Positions 41,872 through 53,495 are shown, counted from the stretch's first letter. The stretch: 64,000 bases of DNA from Dipteris shenzhenensis (GCA_047967505.1 CM106541.1); one strand, 5' to 3'. Numbers and translations: made by a program. Notes: a model not told the origin generated them from the letters alone.

Positions 41872-44800
41872 TTAGGTTGTGGATCCAACTTGCTAATCCA
41901 ACCTTCACTAATTTGATGCTGATGAAGGTTGGTAGGAAAGTTGTCTAGGGTCCACTAGGGTCCATCCACCTCGTGTTTTCATATCAGGATATTTGCTCCA
42001 AAATTCCTTGATGGGGTTACTAGGAAGTGGTATCTCATCAAAATCATACCCGTCATTGGAACTTGGCATGGGCGTACGAATTGGATTATCCGGATCTTGA
42101 TATTCAAAATCAAATACTATGTTATTTTCTACTGATGGAAGCACAAGAAGTGTCAGAGGTGATGATGGGGCAAGGAGAGAATCTGGGGACATGGGGGAGA
42201 AATATGGCAGAGTAATAGTTGTGGAAGGGGGAGTAGAGGGGAGGGGAGGAAGAACTGGGCAAATGGTTTGAGCAACTTGGTAATCCTCAAGGGTAGGGTT
42301 AGCAAGGGAGGGGAAAAAGCTAGGTGTGAGGGGCTCATAAGTTTGTGACTATTAAGTTAGTTGAAAATGGTGAGAGGCATGAGCAAAGAGACGATGGAGG
42401 GAATAGATGTTAGGATGGAGCTCGGGGAAGGTTAAGAGGGTGGTAGTAGCAAGGGTAAGTGAGGTTATGATGTTGGCAGAAAGAGTGGTTAGATATGGGA
42501 AGCTGGATGTGAGATAGGCTCTATCATCTTTTGACAGTTCTTTTTGCTGGTGCGATGGGATGATCAACTGCATGGGTGGGATGTCGGTTATGTCATGCCT
42601 TGCAAATCATAGAGATGGCCTTTGTACCAATGGCAACCAACCTGCAATAACCCTGAGGGGAGGAATACCCATGAGGCAAACATATGTAATGAAAGCATCC
42701 GTCCTGAGTGTTATAAACCCAGCATGTGTAGACAATCTAAAGATATTTTTCTCATCTTTGGACAAGTCTTGGCAAATTATGTGCAGGGTTTTGGTCCCAA
42801 TGGAATGTTCCCATTTGATTGTTGGATGAGCAGATATGATCCTGATTTGGAGTTGTTTCCATTGGATAAGCACACGCGTGTTAAGGTGATCTTCCACTTG
42901 TAGAGTAGCCACAAGCTCTTGGTACACTAGTGTTGTGCATTGAAGTGGGGCTTCACTGGTGTGGTCTTCCAATGCCTCATTGTTGTGCACTAGCATTTGG
43001 AGTTCAAGCTTGGAGATGATTATCTTTTGGGAGAGCATCTCATTCATTTTTTCTTTGTATCGATGGTAGATGGTTGTATAGGCCTCCTTAAGCTTTCTCA
43101 TTTGCAAGGTGACCTTTGCCTGTTGAGGAATGTCTTCAGTGGTATTGGACCATTGGTCCAAGACTTGTGCTTGTGAAGTGCTGGCCTCTTGAGTAGTAGC
43201 AAGTTGGTCCTTTAAGATTCTGCATTCCCGTGTAAGCTCGTCAATGCTAAAGGCACGCACTGACAAAGATTGTTTCATTTCATCAAGCTTGTCTTAGCAA
43301 TCCTGGAGCTCTTCTTCTTTGTGAATTAGAGTGAGTTGAGCTTGTGCCACTACCTCCGTCTATTGAGCATGTGCAGATGTCAAGGAGTTATAGTAGGTCT
43401 GTAGGATTGCCATTGCTTGTACTGCTTCTGTCAGCTATGTTTGACTTTGGTGGAGGTTGGAGGTCACATCCCTCACTGCCTTTTCTTGAGCTTGGAGAGC
43501 TTGGTTCATGCACACTTCTTCTACCTCCTTCTCATCTATCTATGCCCGAAGTGCCTTGACCTCTATGGCGATTGACTGGAATTGGGTCTTGCATTCTGTC
43601 TTTCCAATTCCCTTGCATATTCTTTCTTGGCCAAGCTAGTGAATAGTTCTGACATTTGGATCATTTGGCTAGCTTGATGTTGGAGAAGGATATATGTTGA
43701 GGAGGTTTGGCGATACTATTGATACAAGTGGTGCCCATGTAGCTAGCCTGATGATTCTGTAGTACTTGGGGGAGGTTGTTTCAATGGTATTTCAATCCCT
43801 TGTGTACAATAGTCATACTGTTGATCTGGCACTAGCTCCCCTTGTGGCTCATCAACTAGCATGGCAGCAATGGGCAGTTCTAGTACTGATGTAGCCTCAG
43901 GCTCTGGTGCCGATCTTTCCTCAGGTCCTGGTGCCAATCTTGCCCCAGGCTCTGGTTGCGACTGTTGTTGGAGACATATTGGTTGCAACTGTGCACGAGC
44001 TATAGCATCTCTTGGGGCAATTCTGCAATCCTGACCTCCAGAATAGGTATTTATTCTAAGGCAGCTACACCTATCAATGTGATAGTAGGAGAAGTTGGTG
44101 ACGGCTCCCATACTAGTGAGAAGGGTATGTCCGACTCCTCAATTGGTTTTGGTGATTGGGGCAAAGTGATTTCTCTTTCTTGTAGTTCTTTTTTTATGAT
44201 TATAACCAATAAGTATGGAATTTTACATTTTTGGCCTAAAGAACCCTCCAGTTTCTTTATAAAGAAGATGACTAAGTGCTGGACCCAGTCTTGTTTTAGC
44301 TTTCTACTCAGCAAAACAAATGTGTGGAGTGGAAGGGATCAATTCTTACTGCACTTAACCCCCCGGATTGTGGATAGGAATTGTGCTACTTCCTTGAGGC
44401 GATGGTCAAGGATTGTACGAAGCAATATGCCATCTTTATGGATCAGTGTGCCCTTGATGAGGAGAGACTGTACTTCAATAAACTTTGCATCAGTAGGCCG
44501 TTTAGGGTATTTGGCACCTTGTGTTGTCAATGAGAAAGCCCTTTGAATGATTGTACTATTGATGATAATGTTTAGTTTGCTCTGATGTACAGTGATTGTA
44601 CCATACTTGCCAACCTTGGCATTGATGGAGTGGTAAGAATGGAGAAAATCCTTGATGTATGTGGTCATTGTAGGACTGTCCTCCAAGGATTTTAGGCTCT
44701 CATGCAAACTGCCTAGACCCCTTTGCTCTAAGTAAGATGTTGCTTCTTGGGAAAGAGCATAAGTCAATGGGGGTGGCCAAACAAGTTCCATTGACTGGGC

Positions 44801-44930
44801 CCCTTCAATGGCTATGTAGGTCATTGGTGACAGGTGGCATTTGTTCTTCTTGGTCATGCACTGAATTCTCTTTGAAGCTATCGGTCTGGACTAGAATGGC
44901 TATGGTCATCATGGTTGAGAGGATATAGAT
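41872..44930 (-). pseudogene. Unidentified multi-block coding region, part 2
   Basis: Minus-strand coding-like blocks, from the 5' end. At 44857-44339 a 172-residue frame begins MTKKNKCHLSPMTYIAIEGA and includes YIKDFLHSYHSINAKVGKY and ITVHQSKLNIIINSTIIQRA, possibly of the plant transposon-associated protein type. Then an extension rich in Lys and Ile (44314-44051) and a Pro/Glu-rich acidic linker (44111-43743). A heptad-patterned, probably coiled-coil segment follows at 43560-42950 (for example DELTRECRILKDQLATTQEA) and runs on to 42607 within a 223-residue frame. Last come short frames to 41908 containing FWSKYPDMKTRGGWTLVDPR. Frameshifts or introns separate the blocks, and A2 splits the 3' end. 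No RT, integrase or transposase motif is present. It may be an accessory ORF of a retroelement or a host gene relic; I cannot name it. Confidence 0.5.
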
Positions 44931-45442
44931 GGCTGCGAACTCTGGAGGGGGTCTTATGGTTTAGGCGGTGGGATCTTTCTGCGCATCCTCTTTAGTGTCG
45001 ACATCTTTCTGAACCTACATCCATATGCATGTGGTGTACCATTGATCATTACATTGGTTGGCATGCCGGTATGACCTTCTGTGTGTGTGAGAGAGATCTG
45101 ATTTTTATACATGCTTTGAGAGTGTGGAATGAAAGTGTGTGGTACAATTATTCATGCAATCATCTATGTGGCTAAGCGAAAGCGTGTGAGTGCACGTGAC
45201 CTAGGAGCTAGGTATGGACTAACTATATGCTTTTTTTTGTTGCTGGGATTTTCATAGGGCAGCTAGAACTCAGGCATCACGAGCCCTAGGTTAAAATCGA
45301 TTGATGCTACCTATATGTGTGAAGATGTACATATGCAAGTGAGTGCTTGTGATACAATCTAATCCTAACTAAGGAAGACTTGGTTTCCCAAATCTTCGTT
45401 TTTGTCAGGGATGGCTTGCATGTTGAAGTAGTAGTGCTTTAG
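44931..45442. other. Unassigned sequence
   Basis: No sustained frame and no repeat structure beyond a tgtgtgtgag stretch near 45081 and a T run near 45230. It may hold the LTR of the gypsy element to the right, but no ends are visible. Confidence 0.45.
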
Positions 45443-46063
45443 TCAGCTCCCGTTTATTGTTGTGTTAAATTGGACTCCATCCAATGTTTCTAGTGGCACA
45501 GCTTGAACTTCATATTCTTTTTGTGGTCTTGGCATTGCTATGGGGACACTACCACTTCTGTAATTCTTGAAGATCAGCCTTTGATGGTGTTGAACTAGCC
45601 TAACATGTGCCATGTGTACAGGGTGGCATAGTATTATAATTTGTTTGGCTCTTGGAGACCCTCTTTTTTTTTTTTCTTTTCTGTTCTTTTCTTTTCTTTT
45701 TCTTTTTTTTTTCTTTTTTTTGGGTGAATTCTCTTGATCGATCTTCATACGCACATGTGGCTTATACTTTTGAAACTTCTTATGTTGGGAACTGTGGGGT
45801 AACTTTTCCACTGGTAAGGTGTTTCCAAGTAAGGGTTCATTTGCTGCACTTACTCCTTCCAGTCCCTCAGGTGACCATTCAAGAGGCGATAGTTTTGATT
45901 TTGAGGGAGTTGGTTTTGCAAGATACAATTCAACGATCCTTGTTTGGACTCGTTTGAATTCATTGAAGTGTTTGGCCTTGGTTTTTCTATGATTTCCTCC
46001 TTCAACTTTCTTGTGGGATCTTCTTTATTCAGCTTTGGAGGTTCAACTTTTGGGAGCTCGTCT
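45443..46063 (-). pseudogene. Gypsy-like element E, 3' coding part
   Basis: Continues in frame from 48941-49100 once element C is ignored (C removed at its cgtct duplication). The acidic frame runs on as ELPKVEPPKLNKEDPTRKLK and ends near 45850. A second frame (45928-45443) contains a polylysine run, written by the T-rich tract, and ends ETLDGVQFNTTINGS. That ending resembles the C-terminal tail of gypsy integrases, which often ends in LDG...INGSRLK. No RT is found between, so the element looks internally deleted. Confidence 0.5.
45659..45721. repeat. T-rich low-complexity tract
   Basis: Runs of T broken by single C residues, 63 bp. On the minus strand it encodes Lys/Arg runs within the element E frame. 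Confidence 0.93.
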
Positions 46064-46388
46064 TGACAAAACATGTGTGCCTCAGGATCTATGGAGTGCT
46101 CTAAGGTGGATGGAACCTATCTGGAAACATGATGAAGAGAGTGCTCATGACATGTATCTCAAGTCAATTAGGTTCCAAGATAGATTAGCTTGGACTCATA
46201 AAGAGAATCTTGAGATAGTGCAAAGTGCTTGATTGATATTACTTCAAATGAACCTCCCTTTTATAAGTGAGGGTACTTACATCCATTTGCTTGCTCACAT
46301 GTGGGATATCTCCTCCATGCCATGTGGCAGCTTACCCTCTGCTCATACCTTTGCTCTACATGTGCTCATGGCACCACAACTCTCAACA
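46064..46388 (-). repeat. Element C 3' LTR
   Basis: Starts TGTTGAGAGTTGTGG in sense and ends TGTTTTGTCA. It has 13 bp near 46335 not present in the other LTR, flanked by short repeats, which suggests slippage. Confidence 0.93.
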
Positions 46389-46402
46389 CCTCCCCTTGGT
46401 GC
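46389..46402 (-). other. Element C polypurine tract
   Basis: Reads CACCAAGGGGAGG in sense, directly before the 3' LTR. Confidence 0.75.
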
Positions 46403-46600
46403 CATAACCCTTTGGCTACTGCAAGGTGGTCAGATGTGAGTTACAAATCCATCACCTCCCCTTAGTGCATGCATTGCTACTTAAGGTGGTCAAGTGTGGT
46501 TTTTACATGTCAATACCTCCCCTGGGTGCTTTCATAGCTACTCTCAGGTGGTCAGGTTTGATTACAAAAATATAGGCAAGGTTGGCAAGGTTTTTGCTTT
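46403..46600 (-). other. Element C 3' untranslated segment
   Basis: About 200 bp between the gag stop and the polypurine tract, with three imperfect copies of a cacctccccttggtgc-like motif (about 46389, 46447 and 46512). These may be remnants of duplicated polypurine tracts. Confidence 0.6.
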
Positions 46601-47443
46601 TCAATACATTCCATTGATGTCACCTTTTGGCTCATGGCTTGATGATGACTCCACGTAGTTGACTTGTTGATTCTTCAATCTGCAATCTTCTTCCTTGTGT
46701 CCGAGCTTCTTGCAATGGTGACACTTGGGTTTGTTCTTCAATCTGCAGTCACTTTGATAGTGACCCATCCTTCCGCAATGGTAGCATTTCACTTATGTTT
46801 TACTAAATAGTGCTTGTTCTTCATTATAGCTATTGAGTGTTGATGTCGATGTCGATGTCGATGCCTTCAACTCTCTTTCTTTTTCGAGAAGAGAGGATAC
46901 ACATTCTTCAAACTTTGGATCTGGCAAATTCTTCAAAGTGGTTGTCAATGCACTATACTCTGCAGGCATGCTTTTAAGGAGAATTGCAAGTGCATCTTTC
47001 TCTCCTACTTTTGCATTTATGCCCTCTAGTTGAGTCATAATGCTTTTGATTTTGTTGATAAATTGTGCCATGGATTCATTGAAGCCCATGTGCATACCAT
47101 AAAATTCAATCTTAAGATAGATTTCTTGGTTTTTGGCTTTTGCACCAAACACTGTGTTCAACTCATCCCATGCATCCTTGGCATGATCCTTAGAGTCTAT
47201 ATGATGAATAATGTTAGGACCCAAGTGCAATCCAATGAGTGATAGTGCTGCTTCATCTTTTTCCTTCCAAGCATCATTTTGTGCAGTGGGTATGTCTTCT
47301 TTTACAATCTTCCAAAGCTTTTGGTGCATCAAAAGATATCTCATTTGTGTAGACCATGTGTGAAATCCATCCCCGGTGAATTTCTCAACAGTTGGAGTGT
47401 GGATTGCCATTGCAAAGGTCTTACCAGTTGATGATATTTTCAA
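46601..47443 (-). pseudogene. gag: Element C gag, one in-frame stop
   Basis: A 280-residue frame with a single TAA at 46793-46795. It starts MKISSTGKTFAMAIHTPTVE; the second Met, before the PTVEKFTGDGFHTW block that opens the copia capsid, may be the true start. The UBN2-type capsid includes LHLGPNIIHHIDSKDHAKDA and KSMPAEYSALTTTLKNLPDP. After the stop come two knuckles, CYHCGRMGHYQSDC and CHHCKKLGHKEEDC. The protein would assemble particles and bind RNA. The stop falls just before the knuckles, so most product would lack nucleic-acid binding. Length and layout match element D's gag exactly (843 nt). Confidence 0.9.
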
Positions 47444-48616
47444 ATCTGGCAGTGTCTAATTGCATACATAAAATCTGAGTTGACAGGTGCGTAGAGCTCA
47501 AAAAACTGGTTATTTTTCCTTTTTGGAGCGTGTACAAATTCTTCCTGGATTGCAAGTTATGGCTTGTTGAAACTTTTGTAAAGAAGAGGGGGCCTTGATG
47601 ATGTGGCAGAGGGATTCACATGCAGAATTGAAACTGTGCTTACAAAGGGACTGTGCTTGGGTGGCACTGTAGTGACCAATTACCCCAGTTTAGTTAACCA
47701 CAGTTACTTAGACTGTACCAGGGTTCAACTGACCTAAACAGTTAACTTAACCATAGTTAAAATTACCACCTTATCTTGCCATGTGGCATTTTGTGGTGAA
47801 ACTTTGAAGAAGGAAAAACTTTGCAGAGGCGTGACGACGACATCGACGAGGAAGACGAAATGGCATCGAAGGCGCAGAGGAGAGTTTGGTGCTGCGATGT
47901 CATGGGCGCTGGAACATGGGTTGACCATGGAGGTAAGGATCTCGTAGGAGCTCACCACTGATGAATCTAGGCGTCTAGTGCAGGGTGCTGCTAGAGCCGG
48001 CAACAGCAACTTCTGTGGATAGCTTCAGGCCGTAGGAGGTCGTTGCTATGCTGGAGCTTGCTTGTGACGTTTTGATGCGGCTAGAGCGGGAGCTTGGTTA
48101 CTGATGGAGAGGTGACTAAGCTTGTTGGAGGCATCTTGGAGAGCAAGGCGACGCTGTTGTCTCAAGCATTCATAGCAGTCGTATTTCGTTCGGAGCTTGT
48201 TTTCTGAGCGTCAAAGGCTTTACGTGCTGCCGTCGGTGCAACCAGAGATCGTTGTGGTGGCTTGCGAGTCACCGTGCGAGCTTCACCTTTGTGAGTCGTG
48301 AGCAGAAGGTGCCTCATGGGTTGTAGACTCTAAAGATCTCTCTCTTCCTCAAGAGCTCTTTCTCTCAATGCAAACCTTTCTCTCTCACTCAAGGTACAAA
48401 TGAAGATTCTCAACTCATAATCTTTTGATGGACGGAATTCCTTTTGCAATGGAAGAATCTCTCCCTGATAGAATGACGAAAATTTCTTTCATAGCAATGA
48501 ACGGACTTTTCATTCAATGGACAGAATTCTCTCAATCTAAATCCTAAAAAACTAACCTATGAGAAAACATGTGCTCCTAAGGCAAGCCTACACCTAATCT
48601 AGGAGACTAGACCTAA
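47444..48616 (-). other. Element C leader
   Basis: 1.17 kb between the PBS and gag. A 91-residue frame at 48009-47734 is open but unremarkable. It contains a TTAACC/GGTTAA-rich patch near 47672-47765, similar in style to 52385-52700. Confidence 0.7.
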
Positions 48617-48628
48617 GCTCTGATACCA
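48617..48628 (-). other. Element C primer-binding site
   Basis: TGGTATCAGAGC in sense, directly after the LTR end TGTTTTGTCA. Confidence 0.93.
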
Positions 48629-48940
48629 TGACAAAACATGTGTGCCTCAGGATCTATGGAGCGCTCTAAGGTGAATGGAACCTATCTGGAAACATGATGA
48701 AGAGAGTGCTCATGACATGTATCTCAAGTCAATTAGGTTCCAAGATAGATTAGCTTGGACTCATAAAGAGAATCTTGAGATAGTGCAAAGTGCTTGATTG
48801 ATATTACTTCAAATGAACCTCCCTTTTATAGATGAGGGTACTTACATCCATTTGCTTGCTCACATGTGGGATATCTCCTCCATGCCATGTGGCAGCTTAC
48901 CTTTGCTCTACATGTGCTCATGGCACCACAACTCTCAACA
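48629..48940 (-). repeat. Element C 5' LTR
   Basis: 312 bp, TG and CA ends, matching 46064-46388. The right flank is the cgtct target duplication. Confidence 0.93.
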
Positions 48941-49880
48941 CGTCTGCCATTAGGGCATGCAGATTGGCTAAGTCATTATCAAAGATTTGATCTTCAATTT
49001 CAGCATTCTCAGCCTCTATTTCAAGGTCCCAAGGAAAATCTGAGTCATCATTAGTAAGGGTATCTTCTCCAGGTTCATTATCCCACTCGAGATCAGCCAT
49101 AAAGAATGGAATCTCTAGATTGATTGGTTCTTCATGTGTCGGTGGAGGATCTACTTATAGCGCCTTAGCATCTATCTATTAGAAGATGGGGTCTAATGAA
49201 TGGCAGTTGTTGATGGTTGCCAATGTTTGTATCCAGTTATTGACATTGCTTTGTGAGTCCCTTGCTATGGCATGTTGTTGCAAGGGAGCTAATTTGCTTG
49301 AGATTGTTGTTGAAGATGTGTCATCCAATGATCTACACAATTGGATTTATAGCTCCTATCCCCACATTCACCCTGACTACAGTGTCTCGATTCTGGATTG
49401 TCAGTCTATCAGTTCCCCTGTCATGGAGGACTGATGCTTCTCTTAACCAAGGACATCCCAATAAGATTTGATAGGATTTTTAGGGGAGATCCAAGATTGT
49501 GAATTGAAGGGAAAAGCAGACTTCTACGATCTTTGTGGACATGCCATTCACTATTCCCAAGGGTTTAGCCTGTGAATCATTGGCAAGGAGTATGTTGAAA
49601 TTAGCCTTTTGCATTGGTGGAAGACCCCATTCTTCGTAGAGCTCCTTTGATAAGACATTTACACCTGCTCCGCCATCCCCACTATGGCTTGGACTTCATT
49701 ATATGCCTTGTGGATCAAAGGCACAGTAATGTTGCATATGTCATCTCTCTCACCCATCCACACAGGGATATCTTCAATGTCGTTCATAGGTGGAGGGGGA
49801 TTTGCAAGTTCAATCCATCCTTTGAAACTCTCCCAGAGATTGGGACAATTCCGTAGGAGGATTCCGATGGGAATTGACAC
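48941..49880 (-). pseudogene. Gypsy-like element E protease and acidic downstream region
   Basis: In sense, a retroviral-type protease lies at about 49680-49440: DGGAGVNVLSKELYEEWGLP, then ILLANDSQAKPLGIVNGMST and ILLGCPWLREASVLHD. The active site is DGG rather than DSG or DTG. Downstream, an acidic frame (49100-48941) starts MADLEWDNEPGEDTLTNDDS and leads into 46063-45850 across element C. Before the protease a frame at 49892-49659 contains NLWESFKGWIELANPPPPMN and DDICNITVPL. Stops and a frameshift separate the blocks, so the copy is inactive. Confidence 0.7.
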
Positions 49881-51790
49881 AGGGCAACTCAAGATGCTAG
49901 ATAGTGCGGCTCCTTCAAGTTGACGTGGTGGTACATTATGTTGTGGAGTCTATTGTTGGAATAGAGGCTCGAGTACAGTATCAATACTTTGTGAGGCCAA
50001 GTCATGGATTGGGTCTGAGCTTGTTTCTCAGTCTCAAATTGAGCTTGTTCGTTTTGTACCCATTGTTGAAGTGCTTGAAAATGAGCCTTCTCCACCTCTG
50101 CATTTGGGTATGGAGCTTCTTTTATTTGAGGCTTGGGAGTTGATGTGGATGAGCTCAACTGCTCATTATTTGGAGGAGGTGGAGGTACTTGTGCTTTCTT
50201 TTTTAGAAGTCACATTGGTTGTATTGGAATGTTAGGGTCCTTGGTGGCCTCTTTTTGTTGGCGTGTAATTACATTTATAGGTTGTGATTTTACACTTGCC
50301 GAACCCAAACTTTGATGGTCCACCCCAATGATGCCGATGGGGATGTCAGGCTTAATTTCTATTTGTTCTGGGACTTATTTTTCATGGGACAATCCATACA
50401 GGCATGTCCTATGCCACAATCTCTAGAGAGTGGTTGGAAAGTAGTTGGGCTACAACGATGAGGGCACTCTACAATCCGGTGATTTTCTCCACAACTGTAG
50501 CACTTGATTGGTGCATGATATGTGTTGGGACGTACTTGATTTGCATAAACCGGTATTAGACCCTCTACACCTTCTACATAGTACAGTGGGCACTCTACTT
50601 CATACTCAAATGGCGAGTCTACTTCCTCGGCTTGTAATTGATGTATTGGAACTGCATGAGGAGCTGGATTTGGTGCTCTTGCATATGGTCGTGGATTCAG
50701 ATTCTTGAGTAGTTGTGGGACTTGTGTCCAAATGGGAATAGGATTGAGCCTCAGAGCTAGGGGCGCTAGTGCAAGTGCCGGTTGCTTGTATACTGGCATG
50801 GGTGCCGCTTGGTATTATTGAGGTCGAGGTGGGTTGTTGCGCATGTTGAAGATGCAACTGTTCTCATCATGGCCGTCGATGACGCAGATATGGCACCACA
50901 ACCTTGGTGGTGGATTTGCTTGTGCAGTGATCCTGGCTCTTAGGATGGGGCACTCATTTGCTGTATGATTGGCCATGCAATGTGGACACCAGACATCTTC
51001 TCGCCATGGATATGTCTAAGTTGGTGGCTGAGACAAGTGAAGTTTTTGTTCCATGGCCTACATCATGCCTTCTTTTAGCTTCACAGTCATGGCCTATCTT
51101 CATTTGATGTTTTGGCAGTGGCCTTTGATTTGCCCTTTTTCGAGCGCTTATTGCATGTACTAGATTTGCCATCATCACTGCTAGTGTTTGAGTTGGTCAT
51201 GCCATCCTCGATGTCAATGGCTGCCACATGAGCAGCACTGAATGTTTCATAGCTGCTTTTCTTTTTCATATCCTTTTGGATTTCCTTTCGTAGTCCTGCA
51301 ATGAACCATGCCGTGAGGTACTTTGCATCTGGGTGTGGGTCACATTTGGCAATTAATCTTTTCATCTTACCTAGGTACGTGTGTACATCTTCTCGTCGAC
51401 CTTGTTCGATCTTGCTTAGTTGGAGAGCATGATCATCTTGTAGCCTCTCTGTTTGAAAGCGTCGTTTGAATTCTGTTTGAAGTAGGTCCCATGTGGCACA
51501 CTCATCCATGAGAAGGTCTAGGTACCATTCAGACGCTTCATCAGTTAAGGCCATGGGAAACCAAGCCACCTTGGTTTCATGGGATTGATCTCCACCTACT
51601 CGGTAGGCGGCATCAAAATGCTGGAGGAATCGGGATGGATCTCCCCTACCATTATATTTGGGAAGTTCCAATTTTCCCAAGGGGCGTCTGCCTTGATTGT
51701 TATTATTTCTTTGATTAAAGAAATTGTCAGCCTCTGCATTAAAGGTCGATATCCCCATCATTGTCGCGACGGCGTCCGGCCATGTTGGGG
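49881..51790 (-). pseudogene. gag: Gypsy-like element E gag
   Basis: The most complete gag of this family in the window. From the Met at 51761 it reads MMGISTFNAEADNFFNQRNN, then KLELPKYNGRGDPSRFLQHF, the capsid core TDEASEWYLDLLMDE and YLGKMKRLIAKCDPHPD. A Ser/Lys-rich hinge is followed by knuckles CPHCMANHTANEC (about 50960-51000) and CYSCGENHRIVEC (about 50460-50505), then a Gln-rich region (50158-49889, QALQQWVQNEQAQFETEKQA). Frame breaks occur near 51090, 50830 and 50350. The same protein, without its N-terminal part, is at 1-1330. Confidence 0.8.
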
Positions 51791-52384
51791 CGTGGAGGAG
51801 TTAAAGGGAGTGATTGAATTTTAGGGGGGGATTCAGGATAGAGGATTGGTGGGGGTGGTGGTTGCAGCGGAGTTGTATGCAAATGTGGTGAGTTTTGGAG
51901 TCGGAGGCTTTTGCCGAAATGTAGCTGCATGCGGATTAGGCGAGATTCGCCACGGTTGTCTCTACCACAAGTGCGGGTGTGGATGTAGTTTTGTTGGGAG
52001 GGTTAGAGTGGTGTTAGTTTTTGTAGGGACCGTTGTGTTAATAATGTGCCTAAGATTTTTCTACGTGTGTAGGGAAAGGTGCCACTGCAAATAGATCGTT
52101 AATCGAAGGTCACGGCATGAAGATATGAGCGAATTTGTGCGAAACGAGCCCACACAGGGGTGCAAATGATCGAGTGATAGGGATGCCAAAATGGTGTGCA
52201 ATGGGCTGGAAAATACCTCGTAACGTGGTGTTTTTGTGTGTGAAATCTAGGTTCAAACGGGGTTCAGTTTGGGTCCCAAATGGATGAGTTAGGAGGGGTT
52301 AAAGAAGGGGTAAAAGTTGCTCTTTTGGGGGGAGGGGGGGCCTTGGTCTCAAGGTTTGGTGTGAAGGGGCTTTAAGTCCAACCG
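51791..52384 (-). other. Gypsy-like element E leader
   Basis: Upstream of gag in sense. A short Pro-rich frame overlaps the gag start (51930-51739); otherwise no frame is conserved. No PBS was found, so the junction with its LTR is lost or unrecognised. Confidence 0.45.
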
Positions 52385-52700
52385 AGGGGTTGGAACCAAG
52401 TGACTCTAGTTAGGGTAACTAACCTAGATCCTCCCAGTTACTATAACTGGGAGGTTAACCTAACTAATTTGACTAACTATAGTTAGTTATTGACTAAAGG
52501 TTAGTTAGACTAACCTAACTGTCAGTAACTAACCGAGGTTAAACTAACCTAATGTAACCAAGGTTAATGAAACCAACTAACCTAACCTAACCTAGGGTAA
52601 CTAAACTAACTAAGGTAATATAACCTAACCTAAGTGCGACTAACCTAATCGAGGTTAGTCTAACCTAGGGTTAGTTTAGTGGTTAGGTTAGTTTTTTTTT
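52385..52700. repeat. TAACC/GGTTA low-complexity block
   Basis: About 300 bp built mostly of taacctaa, ttagttag and ggttag motifs in both orientations, including tcccagttactataactggga, an inverted repeat near 52432-52453. Loosely telomere-like but irregular and self-complementary throughout. Confidence 0.85.
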
Positions 52701-53195
52701 TTTTAAACTATGGAGGGGGCTTCCTCGACGGCGGCACAGTGGGGGGGCAGGATTCGAATAGGGGGGGAAAGGGAAAGGGGGCAGGGGCGGAAGGGGGGTA
52801 TGCAAGGGAAGGGAGGGGAGAGGGGACGAGGGTGGAACGGGGGGCGCAGGGACGGGGAGCGAGGGAGAGCGAGGGTGGAGGGGGGTGGGCGCAGGGGCAG
52901 GGAGCGAGGAAGAGTGGGGGCAGGTAGGGAGCGGGGGCACAGGGGGCATAGGGGCGAGAAGCGAGGGAGAGCGGGGGCGAAGGGGGGCATAGAGGCGGGT
53001 CCGTTGGGGAGAGCGGGGTCGAGCAGGGAGCGGGGTCGAGCAGGCAACGGGGGAGAGTGGGGGCGACGGGGGGCACAAGGGCGGGTGCATTGGGCAAGCG
53101 CTACCGCTGGCGTGCCGCCCTCTGCAGCAAGGGCCTTAAGGGCCTTGTGTACGTAGTTAGTAGGGTAGTCTGTTTAGGTTAGTTGAGCGGCCGGC
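52701..53195. repeat. G-rich block with gggcagggagcgag units
   Basis: Very G-rich on the plus strand with imperfect ggggcagggagcgagggagag units. Long frames across it (Gly/Arg on plus, Pro-rich on minus) are compositional and not genes. Confidence 0.85.
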
Positions 53196-53435
53196 GAGGG
53201 GGTTGGGGAGAGAGAGAGAGAGAGGGGGGGGGATGGGGGGAAAAGAGAGAGAGAGAGAGGGAGGGTGGGAGGAAAAGAGAGAGAGTGAGTGAGAGAGAGA
53301 AAGAGAGAGAGAGGGGGGGGAGGGAAAGAGATAGACAGAGAAAAAGAGAGAAAGAAAGAGAGAGGGGGAGGAAAAGAGAAAGAAAGAAAGAGAGAGGGGG
53401 AGGGAAAGAGAGAGAGAAAGAGAGAAAAAGGGGGA

Positions 53436-53488
<53 letters not shown>

Positions 53489-53495
53489 GAGGGAA

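Larger units (their letters stand above)
46064..48940 (-). mobile_element. Element C: complete gag-only LTR retrotransposon
   Basis: 2877 bp with LTRs of 325 bp (46064-46388) and 312 bp (48629-48940), a perfect PBS at 48617-48628, a polypurine tract beside the left LTR, and a perfect 5-bp target duplication cgtct (46059-46063 and 48941-48945). The only coding sequence is a copia-type gag with two zinc knuckles; protease, integrase and RT are absent. This is the structure described for plant TR-GAG elements, which depend on other elements for enzymes. The LTRs differ by about five substitutions and one 13-bp indel, so it is fairly young. It inserted in the coding part of gypsy-like element E. 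Confidence 0.93.

Noticed and set aside
45652-45957. Phe-rich hydrophobic frame suggesting a membrane protein
   Set aside because: The Phe run is the T-rich tract read on the plus strand; the element's sense is minus.
52683-53156. Pro-rich and Gly/Arg-rich frames of 80-150 codons
   Set aside because: Compositional artefact of a G-rich minisatellite.
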